NCBI GenBank assembly: GCA_002633025.1
Contig: NMRB01000270.1
Span: forward strand, 102,958 to 166,957
Length of the DNA: 64,000 bases
Direction: 5' to 3'
Origin: Notospermus geniculatus
Lineage: Eukaryota > Nemertea > Pilidiophora > Heteronemertea > Lineidae
This document shows positions 1 to 10,705 of this stretch, piece after piece. The notes beneath the pieces are model-generated. The model made no database searches. It saw nothing but the letters and a program-made list of their open reading frames with translations, and had not been told where the DNA came from. How positions within the stretch are numbered: position 1 is the first letter of the stretch; the number at the start of each line of letters is the position of its first letter. A program made the translations under genes and the position numbers.

Positions 1-1
1 G

Positions 2-307
2 AAGCAAGAAACACGCACCCTGATCAACTTATTCGCGATTTCTGTGGCATATTTGTTGATTATGAGTCCATTTGTGGCAATGTGGACCTGGTTTGGGTAC
101 GAAGACCTGACCGGATTCCGAGGACGAAATGTCGCCGAAATCAATTTAATCTCGGAAGTCATGATGTTTACATCGACCTTCACCTTTGTGAACTACGGAA
201 TTAATTTCATCATTTACACCTGTTCTCTTGATTTTTATCGAATCGAATTCAAAAGGTTATTTTGCTGCGGGGCTCTGGGTGTTAATTCCAGAAAGAACGT
301 TCGTTAA
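2..307 (+). CDS. Class A (rhodopsin-like) G-protein-coupled receptor, C-terminal part of the last exon
   Basis: The frame is open from the first full codon of the window to a TAA at 305-307, about 101 residues, so this is the 3' end of a gene lying further left. It starts with a basic stretch (KQETRT) followed by a hydrophobic helix with the MSPF motif, as expected for the end of intracellular loop 3 and TM6. A short extracellular loop follows, then a TM7 helix reading FVNYGINFIIYTCSLDFYR. NYGINFIIY fits the family NPxxY region with G-I in place of N-P, and DFYRIEFKRLFCC resembles helix 8 with two cysteines that could be palmitoylated. The family is known to signal from the plasma membrane through G proteins. 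The ligand cannot be read from this fragment. Some invertebrate peptide receptors look similar, but I do not assign a subtype. Confidence 0.8.
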   Translation, partial: KQETRTLINLFAISVAYLLIMSPFVAMWTWFGYEDLTGFRGRNVAEINLISEVMMFTSTFTFVNYGINFIIYTCSLDFYRIEFKRLFCCGALGVNSRKNVR

Positions 308-348
308 TCCATTCACCCAGATTTTATGCCGATTAGCTCTTTATTCTA

Positions 349-354
349 AATAAA
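349..354 (+). promoter_or_regulatory. Poly(A) signal AATAAA downstream of the receptor gene
   Basis: A canonical AATAAA hexamer lies about 40 bases after the receptor stop codon on the same strand, a normal position for 3' end formation. No other candidate hexamer is closer. Confidence 0.55.
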
Positions 355-778
355 CGAGGCTAATCTCTACCAAATGCTAAAGAATTACGCTGGCCAGCAT
401 TGAGCTAGGTGACAGCCATGCGTAGTTCTCCAAGCAGCTCTTTGAGAAGCCAACCAAAGTGGTCATTGGCTCATTGAATTGGCATGCCCTAGAATCAACT
501 GACCAATCACGAGGCACTTCGGAGATTTCTTCGTCACCTGTTTAAAAATAGAATCACAGTCTCACACAAGAAAACCAGCAGACATTAAGTTTAACGAAAA
601 CGAAGCGTAATGCAAGGCTTGCGCAAGACGTTCAGTTAACTCAGCCGAGTCACGTACATGTAGGCCTATACATGACGTTCGAGTGGCTGTATTGCGTGAC
701 TCGTTTTGATATTCGCCCAATTCAGCCATGCGCGGTGTCAAGTAACGTTTTCTGCTGTTCCCCATATCCACGGGAAAG

Positions 779-967
779 ATCTGCGCACTTCCGCCGAAAT
801 AGCAACAAGAACCTCGGTCTGAAATTGAATGACGTGACGCAGAGAACCCCACGACAGTGACTTGGACGACGTTACGTCAGAGTTGACCATTGCTGAATCG
901 CGGATTGCGTCACGTCAGCTGGTTTCAGATCGAGGTTCTTGTTGCTATTTCGGCGGAAGTGCGCAGA
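779..967. repeat. Foldback repeat cut short by an assembly gap
   Basis: Two arms of about 62 bases (779-841 and 904-967) are near-perfect reverse complements. Both carry CTGCGCACTTCCGCCGAAAT and a GACGTGACGCA segment. The right arm runs close to the gap at 992, so the element's true outer border on that side cannot be seen. It looks like a MITE or foldback transposon. No protein is encoded. Confidence 0.6.
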
Positions 968-991
968 ACTTGGAATTTGGGATTTGTCTAT

Positions 992-1937
992 NNNNNNNNN
1001 NNNNNNNNNNNNNNNNNNNNNNNNNNNNNNNNNNNNNNNNNNNNNNNNNNNNNNNNNNNNNNNNNNNNNNNNNNNNNNNNNNNNNNNNNNNNNNNNNNNN
1101 NNNNNNNNNNNNNNNNNNNNNNNNNNNNNNNNNNNNNNNNNNNNNNNNNNNNNNNNNNNNNNNNNNNNNNNNNNNNNNNNNNNNNNNNNNNNNNNNNNNN
1201 NNNNNNNNNNNNNNNNNNNNNNNNNNNNNNNNNNNNNNNNNNNNNNNNNNNNNNNNNNNNNNNNNNNNNNNNNNNNNNNNNNNNNNNNNNNNNNNNNNNN
1301 NNNNNNNNNNNNNNNNNNNNNNNNNNNNNNNNNNNNNNNNNNNNNNNNNNNNNNNNNNNNNNNNNNNNNNNNNNNNNNNNNNNNNNNNNNNNNNNNNNNN
1401 NNNNNNNNNNNNNNNNNNNNNNNNNNNNNNNNNNNNNNNNNNNNNNNNNNNNNNNNNNNNNNNNNNNNNNNNNNNNNNNNNNNNNNNNNNNNNNNNNNNN
1501 NNNNNNNNNNNNNNNNNNNNNNNNNNNNNNNNNNNNNNNNNNNNNNNNNNNNNNNNNNNNNNNNNNNNNNNNNNNNNNNNNNNNNNNNNNNNNNNNNNNN
1601 NNNNNNNNNNNNNNNNNNNNNNNNNNNNNNNNNNNNNNNNNNNNNNNNNNNNNNNNNNNNNNNNNNNNNNNNNNNNNNNNNNNNNNNNNNNNNNNNNNNN
1701 NNNNNNNNNNNNNNNNNNNNNNNNNNNNNNNNNNNNNNNNNNNNNNNNNNNNNNNNNNNNNNNNNNNNNNNNNNNNNNNNNNNNNNNNNNNNNNNNNNNN
1801 NNNNNNNNNNNNNNNNNNNNNNNNNNNNNNNNNNNNNNNNNNNNNNNNNNNNNNNNNNNNNNNNNNNNNNNNNNNNNNNNNNNNNNNNNNNNNNNNNNNN
1901 NNNNNNNNNNNNNNNNNNNNNNNNNNNNNNNNNNNNN
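992..1937. other. Assembly gap (946 N)
   Basis: A run of unknown bases. Nothing can be said about its content. Open frames that cross it are artefacts of N being read as open. Confidence 0.99.
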
Positions 1938-2163
1938 ACCTGGAACGCTTGATCTCTATGCCATATCGATTTCATAAAATTTAGCCGCTTCAAACACCAC
2001 GAATTCGGGGGCAAACTTTACTGGAAAATGCCTTAAAACTTTCACATTTTCCACCCAGCTGGCGACGCATGCGTATGACGCAACGTCATGAAGACGTAAC
2101 TCGTAGCAACCGTCCCGCGAGAAACGATCTGGACCTCAGAGAGAGCACTCTCGTGTCACAGTA

Positions 2164-2695
2164 GGGCCGTTTAGACGACAGGCAAAAATCCACATGCGAT
2201 CCGATCGAATCCGGTTGTGGTTCAAAACTCTTGCGTGTAAACGCTACCCAGTGCAGTCCAATGTGGATTTAAAGCCCCACAATATTGAATTTTACGATAT
2301 TTTCAAAAAGTTAGGAGAGTGCACATAGAGGTCCCATATCCTCGTGAAGGTCCCCAAAATGCTTGCCTGATACGCACTTCACAGAATCAAGGCCTAGTTT
2401 TCAGCACGCATTGGAAAAAACTGCAGGGAGAGCTCTAACATGTCTAATGTATTCCGACAGAGCGTAGCACATTTTACACTACGCTGACGTCGTGACGTCG
2501 TGCGAGAATCGCGGCGATGATTTGCGTTTTTCACATTCAATACAGTGGGGCTTTAAAATGGCCCCGAATCAACATTGGACCACATACGACCACATTCAAA
2601 TCTCGTCTAAACGCACGAAACCCGATGCGGGTTGATCGGATCCAATCGGATCGAATCTGAATGTGTTTTTTTTTGGCTTGTCGTCTAAACGGCCC
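2164..2695. mobile_element. TA-target MITE, family 1, copy carrying a nested insertion
   Basis: The terminal inverted repeats begin GGGCCGTTTAGACGACAGGC and end with the reverse complement, ending in GTCGTCTAAACGGCCC. Both ends abut a TA dinucleotide, consistent with a TA target duplication as in Tc1/mariner-related or ISL2EU elements. A second copy at 5311-5548 is only 238 bp. The extra length here is a second element inserted at 2273-2552. No coding capacity remains, so it would depend on a transposase encoded elsewhere. Confidence 0.85.
2273..2552 (+). mobile_element. TTAA-target MITE inserted inside the first MITE
   Basis: The element starts AGCCCCAC and ends GTGGGGCT, and is flanked on both sides by TTAA (2269-2272 and 2553-2556). 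The uninterrupted MITE at 5311-5548 shows the empty structure. A second copy in opposite orientation, also bordered by TTAA, lies at 62293-62555. TTAA duplication is typical of piggyBac-like transposons, so a non-autonomous piggyBac-type element is the best reading. The terminal sequence itself does not prove the superfamily. Confidence 0.75.
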
Positions 2696-3412
2696 TAATG
2701 TCCCTATACAAAGAAGGGAAGGACTGAGAAATGTGCACACCGTGTCAGCTACAGTGGTTATGACTGAGTCAATTAAAGGTGCTCTAGTTCGAATTGTAAA
2801 CATAACGATGTGCCACCTATTGTCAACTTCTGGTACTAACGAATCAGATAAAAGTGATTAAATCTCGCCTTTCACAACTTTTTGTTTGTTTTTGAGCGTA
2901 AAATCATAAATATATTTCAGTTATCAAGATAGATATAAAAATAGATAACATTAATGTTTTGGTATACACGGTGCTGCCACCTGTCCCAGGAAAAATAACT
3001 ATTATAATCAACCATGTAAATAAACAAACCGTAATGTCTACAATTCGAACAAGAGCACCTATATAAAAAAGGAACCAGAAACAAGATTTCGTATTCGGCG
3101 GCGTTGAACGTCAAAAGAGCCCGGGCATGACGTTCGACTGAAAGCTCAGTCACTTGGTGAAGACGTAGGCCAACATGTAATCAGCTTCAACTGGACGGCA
3201 GGCGGCAGCTGAGTTGTCTGGCTGGCAGTACAGGACCACAGATATGTACAGTCTCAGACAACGTTGCTGTGAGGTCGATCATACAGCCCTTGCTCGGACC
3301 AGCGATCACCAGGCCATCACTGCTCGGTTGACCTCCTCAGAAGAGGATGTCCACGGTCTGTGAGTGGTCGATCTCTCCCGGCGATCTCTGGCTTCTGGAA
3401 GCGAGTGATTCC

Positions 3413-6400
3413 TCATTCCAGTTTGAATAGTTTCGCAGTCATCGTTTCATTTCCGACCCTTCGTGTCGGCCAAGCGATGATGTGGTAGGCCGAGTCGGTA
3501 AAGACGTGATGCCCTCTTAGCCCCGGAAGCAAATAACAAATCTGGATGCGTAAATTTCCCGAATCCACGACACACTCTGACTTCCGTTTCAAGCTTACGG
3601 AATATGCACTCCAGTCGGTTTTTTCCACATTGATAAAGGCATACCTTTTGTCGTCAACATAACAAAAAATTCCACGTTGAAAACCTTCCGGTATCCTTAT
3701 CATTAACCTCGGTTTGAAATTGTCATAGGCGTCCCGCTTTTGTACACCCGTTAATCTCAAATAGAAATGAGTATGTTTTTTATTACGTCTGATTCTCTGG
3801 ATAAAGTGGAAAATATTGTCAGATAGGTCGCACTGATAGTGCGAATCGAACGCTATGTGATGGATGTAACGTTGGAACGTGCTTTTTGAAACGAATTGAA
3901 CCTTTTTTGATAAAATTGCCAAATCTTTGACAAATTCCAGTCGCAATTGGAAACCATATTCCCTTATTTGGTACAGATGCAAACTTAATTTTCTGCGAAG
4001 GGGTTTCTTGGGGGAGGGGCGTCGTCGAGGTATCCAATATCGAATTGATTCCAAGAATACATTACCTCCGCAAACCATGACTCTGAGGTAACAATTTTTT
4101 CTAAAGTGAGCAGTGTATCGCTTTTCAAGTTGCTCATACGGTAGAATCAACTCTCTGACACGCTGGCCTTCAATATCAAACACGAAGGACTGCAGTCTTT
4201 GGGATTTCTTTTGGGACATTGAAAACTGTCCTAGTTTTGAACAGATCCCGATCAATTGGTCTCCGTAATCTCCAGCGATGTATTTAAGGTATCTGTTCAC
4301 ATGAAAATTGTACCTTAGAATGAAGCCCCCTCCGTTGAACTTGTAGACGTAGACATTTTTTATTCCCGAGAAGAAGTTTTTGGTGTCGGCGACAACCACA
4401 ACAACATGGCGTCTCCTGTGATAATAGATGTTGGATTTCCAAACCGGGTGTTTTCCAAGAATTGGGATATCGATACTGGATCGAATGTCCTTCCACATGA
4501 TGTAGAAAAGATGGAATTAATCGGTGGAGAAGGTTTTAGGGCGAGTGTGGGTTTGAACTGCTGACAAACCATTTGAGGGATCGGAGTAGGGGAGAGCCTC
4601 TATTTCGGTGTAAATCTGCGTTCTGAGCCAAAGGGATCAAAGTTGCGTATCAGGTAGACCAGGGGCCTATGCATAAAACTACATAAGTGTGAAATTTTCC
4701 CTATCTTTTGTTTGGAACAATAGTTTAGGGGTAATTTTACACTTAAGGGGCCCTATTCAAAATGGGTCTTTAAGACTTAGAGGCGTGTAACTTCGTCAAA
4801 TGCATGGTGGAAATGTGTGCATTTAGTGAAGTTACACGCGTCTAAATCTTAAAGCGAATCGAAAGCGAAAAAATTTGATTTAGAAATAGAATTTGAAAGG
4901 GGACGAATTTTCAGGAAAAAATGTAAACAAACTTCTCCAGAATGTCAACAAAGAAATTTTCGAGCATTTTGATTGGCTGAATTTTGTGTTTACAAACACC
5001 AGCCAAATGTAAACAAAATCCGCTATCGATTCGCTTTAATTGCGCGATGATCAGCCTTTTTGAATACGGCCCTTATGTCTCCTGTTCCTTGTGAATCTTT
5101 GGCCTTGTGGCGTTGTGAGCTGCAAGCAAAACAAAGATTCATTGTCTTTGTGTGGCGTGTCACAAGATCAAAAGCGAACACCAAAAAAGGAAAGCCTGTG
5201 GATACGCGGCCGAAGGGAGATCATCCAGATGCATGTTCCCCCAGGCTCGATTATTGGGCTTTTTTCGCTCAGATACCATGGTTTCAACGACAGACAAAGC
5301 CGAGCTAATAGGGCCGTTTAGACGACAGGCAAAAATCCACATGCGATCCGATCGAATGCTATTGAGGTTCAAAACTCTTGCGTGTAAACGCTACCCAATG
5401 CGGTCCAATGTGGATTTTGGACCGCATTGGACCACATACGACCACATTCAAATGTCGTCTAAACGCAAATGAGACCCGATACGGGTCGATCGGATCCAAT
5501 CGGATCGAATCTGAATGTGTTTTTTTGGCTTGTCGTCTAAACGGCCCTATAGTATGTCGTAGGTCTGCTCACTGATTGTGACTAATTACGATTAATGCTT
5601 CTTCACCGAACTCTCGCATGGTGGATTGTGCGTCACGGCTCATTACAACACAGTGCTGACATGTGCACATGTAGGCCTGTTTGGTGTTGTTGGGCCTTTT
5701 AGCCAAAAAAACCCTGATTGCCCACACTCACACATTACATACGGTAGCCTATGCCCCTCAGCTGAAGTTCGACCTCGGCAACCGTTGACGATGTGCGGGT
5801 TCCTGCAGCTTGTGGTTGAGAAATATGGAGCAATACGGAGAAGCAAGAAACTGGTGATCATTGCATTTATCCTCGCTATCTACACGGACGCTTCACTGAG
5901 GTACCTTAAGGTATCTCTAACACCGGCCATTGTGAGAGGAATCCAGTTCGAATCCTGCAACTGCACCTATCCAAAGTATGTGACAAGCCAGGAACAAGAG
6001 AACAACACTCTGACATCTTCTAGTGCCAACAGAACGTCGACTTCGGACTTAGAAACAATTGGGTTCTGTCGAAAAGGGCCCAACAAGACGACATGTTGGT
6101 CCCGAGCTTCTGTTATGGTTGAGACGACCCCCAGTGTTGATGTGGTATTAGGCGTTTCGGGGATAGCGGATTTCACTGCCAGCATTGCTGTTGGCTTCTG
6201 GTGTTCAAAGTCAGGCCATCGTGTTCCATTCATTGTCGGAGCGATTTTGGAGTTGCTTAGCAGCCTTGGCTTCATGTTTTCGCCAAATGTTGTTGCTCTA
6301 GCGTTCGCTTCAGCTTTCCAAGGGATGTCGTGCGCGATTATTTTTATTAGTGGATTGTTGATGATAACAGATGTATTTGACCTTGGAAAACGAGGAAATA

Positions 6401-7890
6401 TCATTTCAAGGTCGTATGGATTGACATGTCCGATAGCGGCCATCATTTCCTTTGCCTTGGGCAGCTTGGGATACCAACTTTGTGGACAATGGTTGCCCAT
6501 GGGGTCAATTGTCGTCCTATCCCTTGTGGACTTGATCATTCGGTTGGTGATTCAACCTGGAGGGGAGCAGCAGAAACCGGAAGATGCACCGGAAATGGAA
6601 TTGATAACCATGGATACGAAATCGTACGGAGGTCAAGGTCACCCCGCCTTGGACGCCGCCCCAACGACCGAGGTTCAGGATGACGGATATCACTCCGTCC
6701 AAGATGAATCGAAGGCATCAGTCGAGGCTGACGGTAGTGACGAACGGGAGAACCGCAAGGAGGCTACGTACAGGGACTTATTTTCAGATGTTATCGTTAT
6801 AGAAATGATGACACTCATCGTACTTGGTTCTATGTGCATCAACATGATGATTTCGACAGCTCCTAATCGATCAATTAACGTCCTTGAAGCCGAACAGTGG
6901 CAGTTGGGAGTGATTCTTGCAATCAGTCCCTTTGTTCAACTTCTGGCCGCCTTTATTGCTGTCCAGCTTCTTTCACGTGAAAATCTCTGGTTGTTTATTC
7001 TATCCAGCATTCTTATGATTCTGACGGGTTTAATTGTTTACCCCCTGACGCCTGGCATCTGGTGGACTCTCGTACCTGAGATAGCAGTTCGTGGGGTGGC
7101 GCTTGCTTTCAGTCTGGTGTATGTCCCAAACCTGCATAACCTCATGCTGGAGTCCCGCCACGCTCAGGGGGCGGCAAAGGTCTTCTCTCTCTTAAAGGCG
7201 GCTAATGTACTCGGTAACGGAATAGGGGCGTTTATCGGGAATATTCTCTTGTTTACCTCGTTTAGGATACTATATTATTGTGCAGCCGGCATTTTGTGCA
7301 CTGGAGTTTTAATGTCTGTCCATATTGGATACGTAGAAAGGAAGACACGGGTGAACACGAGCACCTGAAGGCAGGCTTTGCGAGAGTATCAAAGGAAAAA
7401 AGGAATGTGATAAATTTTCACTCGGATGACATACCTTCGGTAGCTTGTTCCAAAATCGTGATCGATCCTTTTCATAATCCCAAAGCCGGGGCAAAAGGAT
7501 ATTTCGACAGCTTAATTTGCAGAGCTGAAACTTCGATTCGTAGATATACAGATTACAATCTTTACGACTAGTGCAAAAAGCTCCGCATTCGACCTCCGAC
7601 TTGACCGACATCATTTTCAAAAGATGATCATCGATGTTGCCGTCGATCGAAATCGGTCTGAAGACTGCGAACAGTGAACCGTCGATGATTGCCATGGTTC
7701 TTGTAGCATGAAATAATAGAACTCCAATGAGACCAAATATTTTCGCCAGCACTTTCAAAAGCAGAACTTCCGACCACGACGAAAAAAGGACGATGACTTG
7801 TAGGTCTTGAAAACCCGCATCATATTTCGTTGCTTTTGCCATCATCCTGCGGCATTTGAGCGGTATGCCAGTCACCATCCGACTGTTCAA
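3413..7890 (-). CDS. PAN/apple-module secreted protein family, copy A (altered 5' end)
   Basis: This is the leftmost of three tandem paralogues. Exon 1 ends at 7435 with a GAAG|GTATGT donor. It encodes a hydrophobic leader, then a cysteine module (ECGAFCTSRKDCNLYIY, then CKLSC) that resembles a PAN/apple fold. Exon 2 runs 4489-3413 (358 residues) in phase 0 and contains a beta-rich segment (NVYVYKFNGGGF, YIAGDYGDQLIGIC) that I do not recognise. Compared with copies B and C, the ancestral ATG is GTG at 7775-7777, and the leader differs by an indel that is not a multiple of three. Translation would have to start at an upstream in-frame ATG (7890 or later), which would give a longer N terminus. 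The intron is about 2.9 kb and holds MITEs and a transporter gene on the other strand. The function is unknown. A secreted recognition protein is an inference from the leader and PAN-like cysteines. Expression is doubtful. Confidence 0.5.
4662..4753. repeat. Foldback element, GGGCC-terminal type
   Basis: The ends read GGGGCCTATGCATAAAA and AAGGGGCCC. The arms GTGTGAAATTTTCCC and its near complement enclose a loop containing TTTGTTTGGAACAATAG. A homologous half-copy in opposite orientation lies at 14970-15056. It is non-coding and lies in the copy A intron. Confidence 0.6.
4748..5073. repeat. Second foldback element, GGGCC-terminal type
   Basis: It starts GGGCCCTATTCAAAA and ends TTTTTGAATACGGCCC, and its left end overlaps the preceding element. 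Internal arms around GTGTAACTTC and GAAGTTACAC form a first stem, and CTTTAAGCGAATCGA-type segments recur near both ends. Only the terminal word is shared with the other foldbacks at 4.7 kb and 15 kb. The stem sequence is different. Confidence 0.55.
5311..5548. mobile_element. TA-target MITE, family 1, uninterrupted copy
   Basis: A complete 238 bp copy with the same terminal repeats as the element at 2164-2695, flanked by TA on both sides. Its centre (TGGATTTTGGACCGCATTGG) shows the sequence that was split by the TTAA element in the other copy. It lies about 240 bp upstream of the transporter start codon at 5791, so it could overlap that gene's promoter. Confidence 0.88.
5791..7368 (+). CDS. 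Major facilitator superfamily transporter, SLC18 (vesicular amine transporter)-like, single exon
   Basis: The product is 525 residues from the first in-frame ATG; the frame is open further upstream but without an ATG. A basic N terminus leads to TM1 with IYTDASLRYLKVSLTPAIV, resembling the SLC18-type TM1 with its conserved Asp. A lumenal loop rich in N-x-S/T sites and cysteines follows (about residues 50-105). Then comes the MFS block DFTASIAVGFWCSKSGHRVP, equivalent to the loop 2-3 motif, and a helix with FQGMSC. About 12 helices are visible, with a long acidic cytoplasmic loop between TM6 and TM7 and a LLKAANVLGNGIGAFIG segment late. The SLC18 family exchanges protons for monoamines, acetylcholine or polyamines in vesicles. 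The substrate here is not predictable. The lack of introns in an intron-rich region suggests a retrocopy. It lies inside the intron of copy A on the opposite strand. Confidence 0.72.
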   Translation: MCGFLQLVVEKYGAIRRSKKLVIIAFILAIYTDASLRYLKVSLTPAIVRGIQFESCNCTYPKYVTSQEQENNTLTSSSANRTSTSDLETIGFCRKGPNKTTCWSRASVMVETTPSVDVVLGVSGIADFTASIAVGFWCSKSGHRVPFIVGAILELLSSLGFMFSPNVVALAFASAFQGMSCAIIFISGLLMITDVFDLGKRGNIISRSYGLTCPIAAIISFALGSLGYQLCGQWLPMGSIVVLSLVDLIIRLVIQPGGEQQKPEDAPEMELITMDTKSYGGQGHPALDAAPTTEVQDDGYHSVQDESKASVEADGSDERENRKEATYRDLFSDVIVIEMMTLIVLGSMCINMMISTAPNRSINVLEAEQWQLGVILAISPFVQLLAAFIAVQLLSRENLWLFILSSILMILTGLIVYPLTPGIWWTLVPEIAVRGVALAFSLVYVPNLHNLMLESRHAQGAAKVFSLLKAANVLGNGIGAFIGNILLFTSFRILYYCAAGILCTGVLMSVHIGYVERKTRVNTST

Positions 7891-9689
7891 TCATCTACCG
7901 CTAGTGGTATGATTTTTTCGTCCACAGTACTGTATTGTATTACATTTTTCCAAAGAGAAGAAAAGCACAAAAATTGACACACAATATATGATAAATAAAA
8001 AGGCAATTTCCAGACCGAGTGTTTGAAATTACATTTTTCCGTCAGGGCCGAAGCCATAGCATTATTGGCCCTGGTGAGTACGGAAGAGACCACCTCAAGC
8101 TACTCAGTCGCTCGTGTTTAAAACAGATTTCAGGACATACTTTACTTGAGTATGAAATTGAAATTCAGTTCCAAGTAAGAGCGAAAACGTCGAGCCAAAT
8201 AAAAGTACTAAAAATTGGGTCATATGAATAAAGACTAAATACCTTTGCTTGGATTTTACAGTACAAATGCACTGTTATGCCGTACAAATCTGAAATTTAT
8301 TTGCCAGCTTTTATTCTTATATCACCCATTATCCAGAATGATAGCTTTTGGCAGCCGCGTGGCGTAGTACCCCTTGTGCTGCGTCTTTGACAGACGACCC
8401 GAGATTTTGCATACTGCTGCTTACAATATTCATCATCCTCTATCGAGATGGTGCAGCATTCATATCAGATATCAATCGAACCATACTCCACGACAGCGTT
8501 GAAATTTTTTGATAATTGGACGAAATTTTAACACTGCCATCGACGCTAGATCGCCATCTTGAAAATCTTGACGTCATCGCCGGTGTGGCCGCCATCTTTT
8601 TGGTCTTTCAAGTGACGCGAACTTCTTTCATTTCAAAATGTTATTATTTGCAGAAAACAATATTTATCTTGTCGAAAATGAAACAGGATAACTTTATTTA
8701 CTCTACCGATGCACCGTTTGTATCGACTCTATACCTTTGTACACGATATCTACAATAGATCTATATTGTAAGGGTAGAAAACGTCGTGATGGGTAACCGC
8801 TTTACAAACAGAAGAATTTCTACTGTTCGCTCCGCGCGCGCACTACTTTTCAAGATGGAAACCTAGCGTCGATACTATTATAGTGGTGATATCCTTGCCC
8901 AGATATCGCCACCCAGAGTAAACGGAACCAGAATTCGAGAATTTGGCGTTGGCAATGTTTTGCCTTTATTGGTGAAGATATAGCCTAAATCAATTTGGCC
9001 TAATGTTTGGAGGACGTGAGAATATTAAAGTCAGAAACAATGATGTGTAACAACTATTTGCATCGGGTTTTTCGATGATGAAAAACCCGATGCAAACCAA
9101 CCGACGCGACGAAGTTTTGACGAACGTCAGGCCTACAATCATGTAGTTGACGTCACTGGGCTTGGTGACGCCGCCCTGCCTTGATGACGCCACGCAGGAG
9201 AACTGCACTGGAGCACGACGGGAGGAAGCCTGATTATGACGTCATAATCATGCACAACGTTACTATGGTGTGCTTGGCGACATCAGGGCGAATACATCTA
9301 CTTGACGACTGCGGTCAATTATGACGCCATCACCTCAGGTTTAATTTCATAAAATCCTCCTTAATTAATTACCTTTAAGTTCATTTTCCAAAAATTTCTA
9401 ATTGTGGGCCATTAATTCAACCATATATTCATTCCACCAGTTGAAAGTGCTAAAAATTACACCGTATGTGAGATATTGTACACTGAAGTTAGACACGGCT
9501 GTCAGAACTATATAACGAAGCGATGACGGTGTTCCACATCTGCTGTCTGCGTGCTGCGCATTGGCGCCGCTACGCGGCGTTCCGGGAACGTTGCGTCTAG
9601 CGTCAAGTTTGCAATCGAACTAGTTTACCATTACCATATGTTCCTGTGAATCAGGCCACAACCGGTTCTAGCACGCAGAAAAACGAGAG
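7891..9689. other. Upstream flank of copy A, no gene seen
   Basis: I find no convincing exon. A perfect 15-base stem hairpin (TGCATCGGGTTTTTC, short loop, complement) lies at about 9058-9098. A short segment near 8340 (AATGATAGCTTTTGGCAGCC) recurs near 13845 and 18658, so it belongs to the duplicated upstream region of the gene family. Confidence 0.5.
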
Positions 9690-10400
9690 TCCTAACCACT
9701 TTTATTCGTCGAGTGAGCCATAGAACCACTTTGCAGTTGCAATATGAAATGATGCTCGACGAAAGCCATGTTGTCCGTCGTGTTTGCTGCGGAGATCAAA
9801 CGAAGCATGTCACAAAACCAAATGTTTACAGAATAAATGCGGATGTTTCCGGTCTGATGAAGATCGAATTCGACCAGAAAGGGAACACAACAGGGGCAAA
9901 TAGGGCGGTCATCCTGTAGTGTTGGAGCCATGGGATGTATATTAAATGACACAAGACGGTACTTGTGATGTTCTTCGTTGAAATAGCCAGAAAAAAGCAG
10001 CAACGACAAATATTTTCATTTTTGCTTGAAAATCATATTTTCATTGCTCCTTTTTTTCTGGCTATTTGAGCACCTGGACTCTCTGCCAAAACTGTATTTC
10101 TTCGTTAAAGCTTGAAGTCAACCATCAAGAGCTGGAGACCTTCCTCAGGCCTATCGGAGGGAGTCCTCGTCACCTTTCATCGATGTCATGGAATCTGTTG
10201 ACTCGTTTGAATGGCGAGGGAACTCGACACACACCGAGATGCCTTCTTCAGATCCATTTCAAACGACTTCTGTCTTTCATCGACGTCGTTTGTGAAGTCT
10301 GTACCGTCGTGCCGTCCAACAAAGAGTTGTTGTTGCAGGCTACATCTTTACCAATAATTGATTGGGGTGATAAAACACGATTGAAAACTAAAAATTGAGT
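9690..10400. repeat. Co-duplicated upstream block, copy A
   Basis: This block recurs upstream of all three PAN-family genes: here, at 14170-14660, and at 18820-19950. Shared landmarks are GAGATCAAACGAA, ATCGAATTCGACCAGAAAGG, GGGGCAAATAGGGCGGTCAT, GAGCTGGAGACC and ACAAAGAGTTGTTG. Indels between copies, including about 11 bases near the first landmark, are not multiples of three. In copy B the most open frame contains stops. I therefore read it as non-coding flank or a decayed exon. A foldback (AGCCAGAAAAAAGCAGCAA and complement) occupies 9985-10063. Confidence 0.65.
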
Positions 10401-10705
10401 CATCATACAACGAAAAAACATAACTCGTGTGTATATATACCGTAATTCACGATACTTTACAGTGAATATACAATGAACATCATGATAAGTTATGGATTCA
10501 AAACCAACAAACAATTCTTGCAAGTTCGTTGTGAATTTCATCACAACAATAGAAACGAGACAGATCAAAAATGTCCGGGGAGGAATACCTCGTATCTCAA
10601 AGCTATTGTTCACCGGACATTTTTGACACACCTCACTGAAATGTCATAATGGTTTGAATGATGTCGGCCGAGCAGGTCACCGGCTTCTGGAAGCGATTGC
10701 ATTCT

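Noticed and set aside
862-2014. Long open frames of 337-380 codons on both strands
   Set aside because: They consist almost entirely of the gap 992-1937 read as open codons; no real coding sequence is shown.
10066-10398. 110-codon frame in the upstream block of copy A
   Set aside because: The homologous blocks at 14.4 kb and 19.1 kb contain in-frame stops and non-codon indels, so the frame is not conserved as protein.
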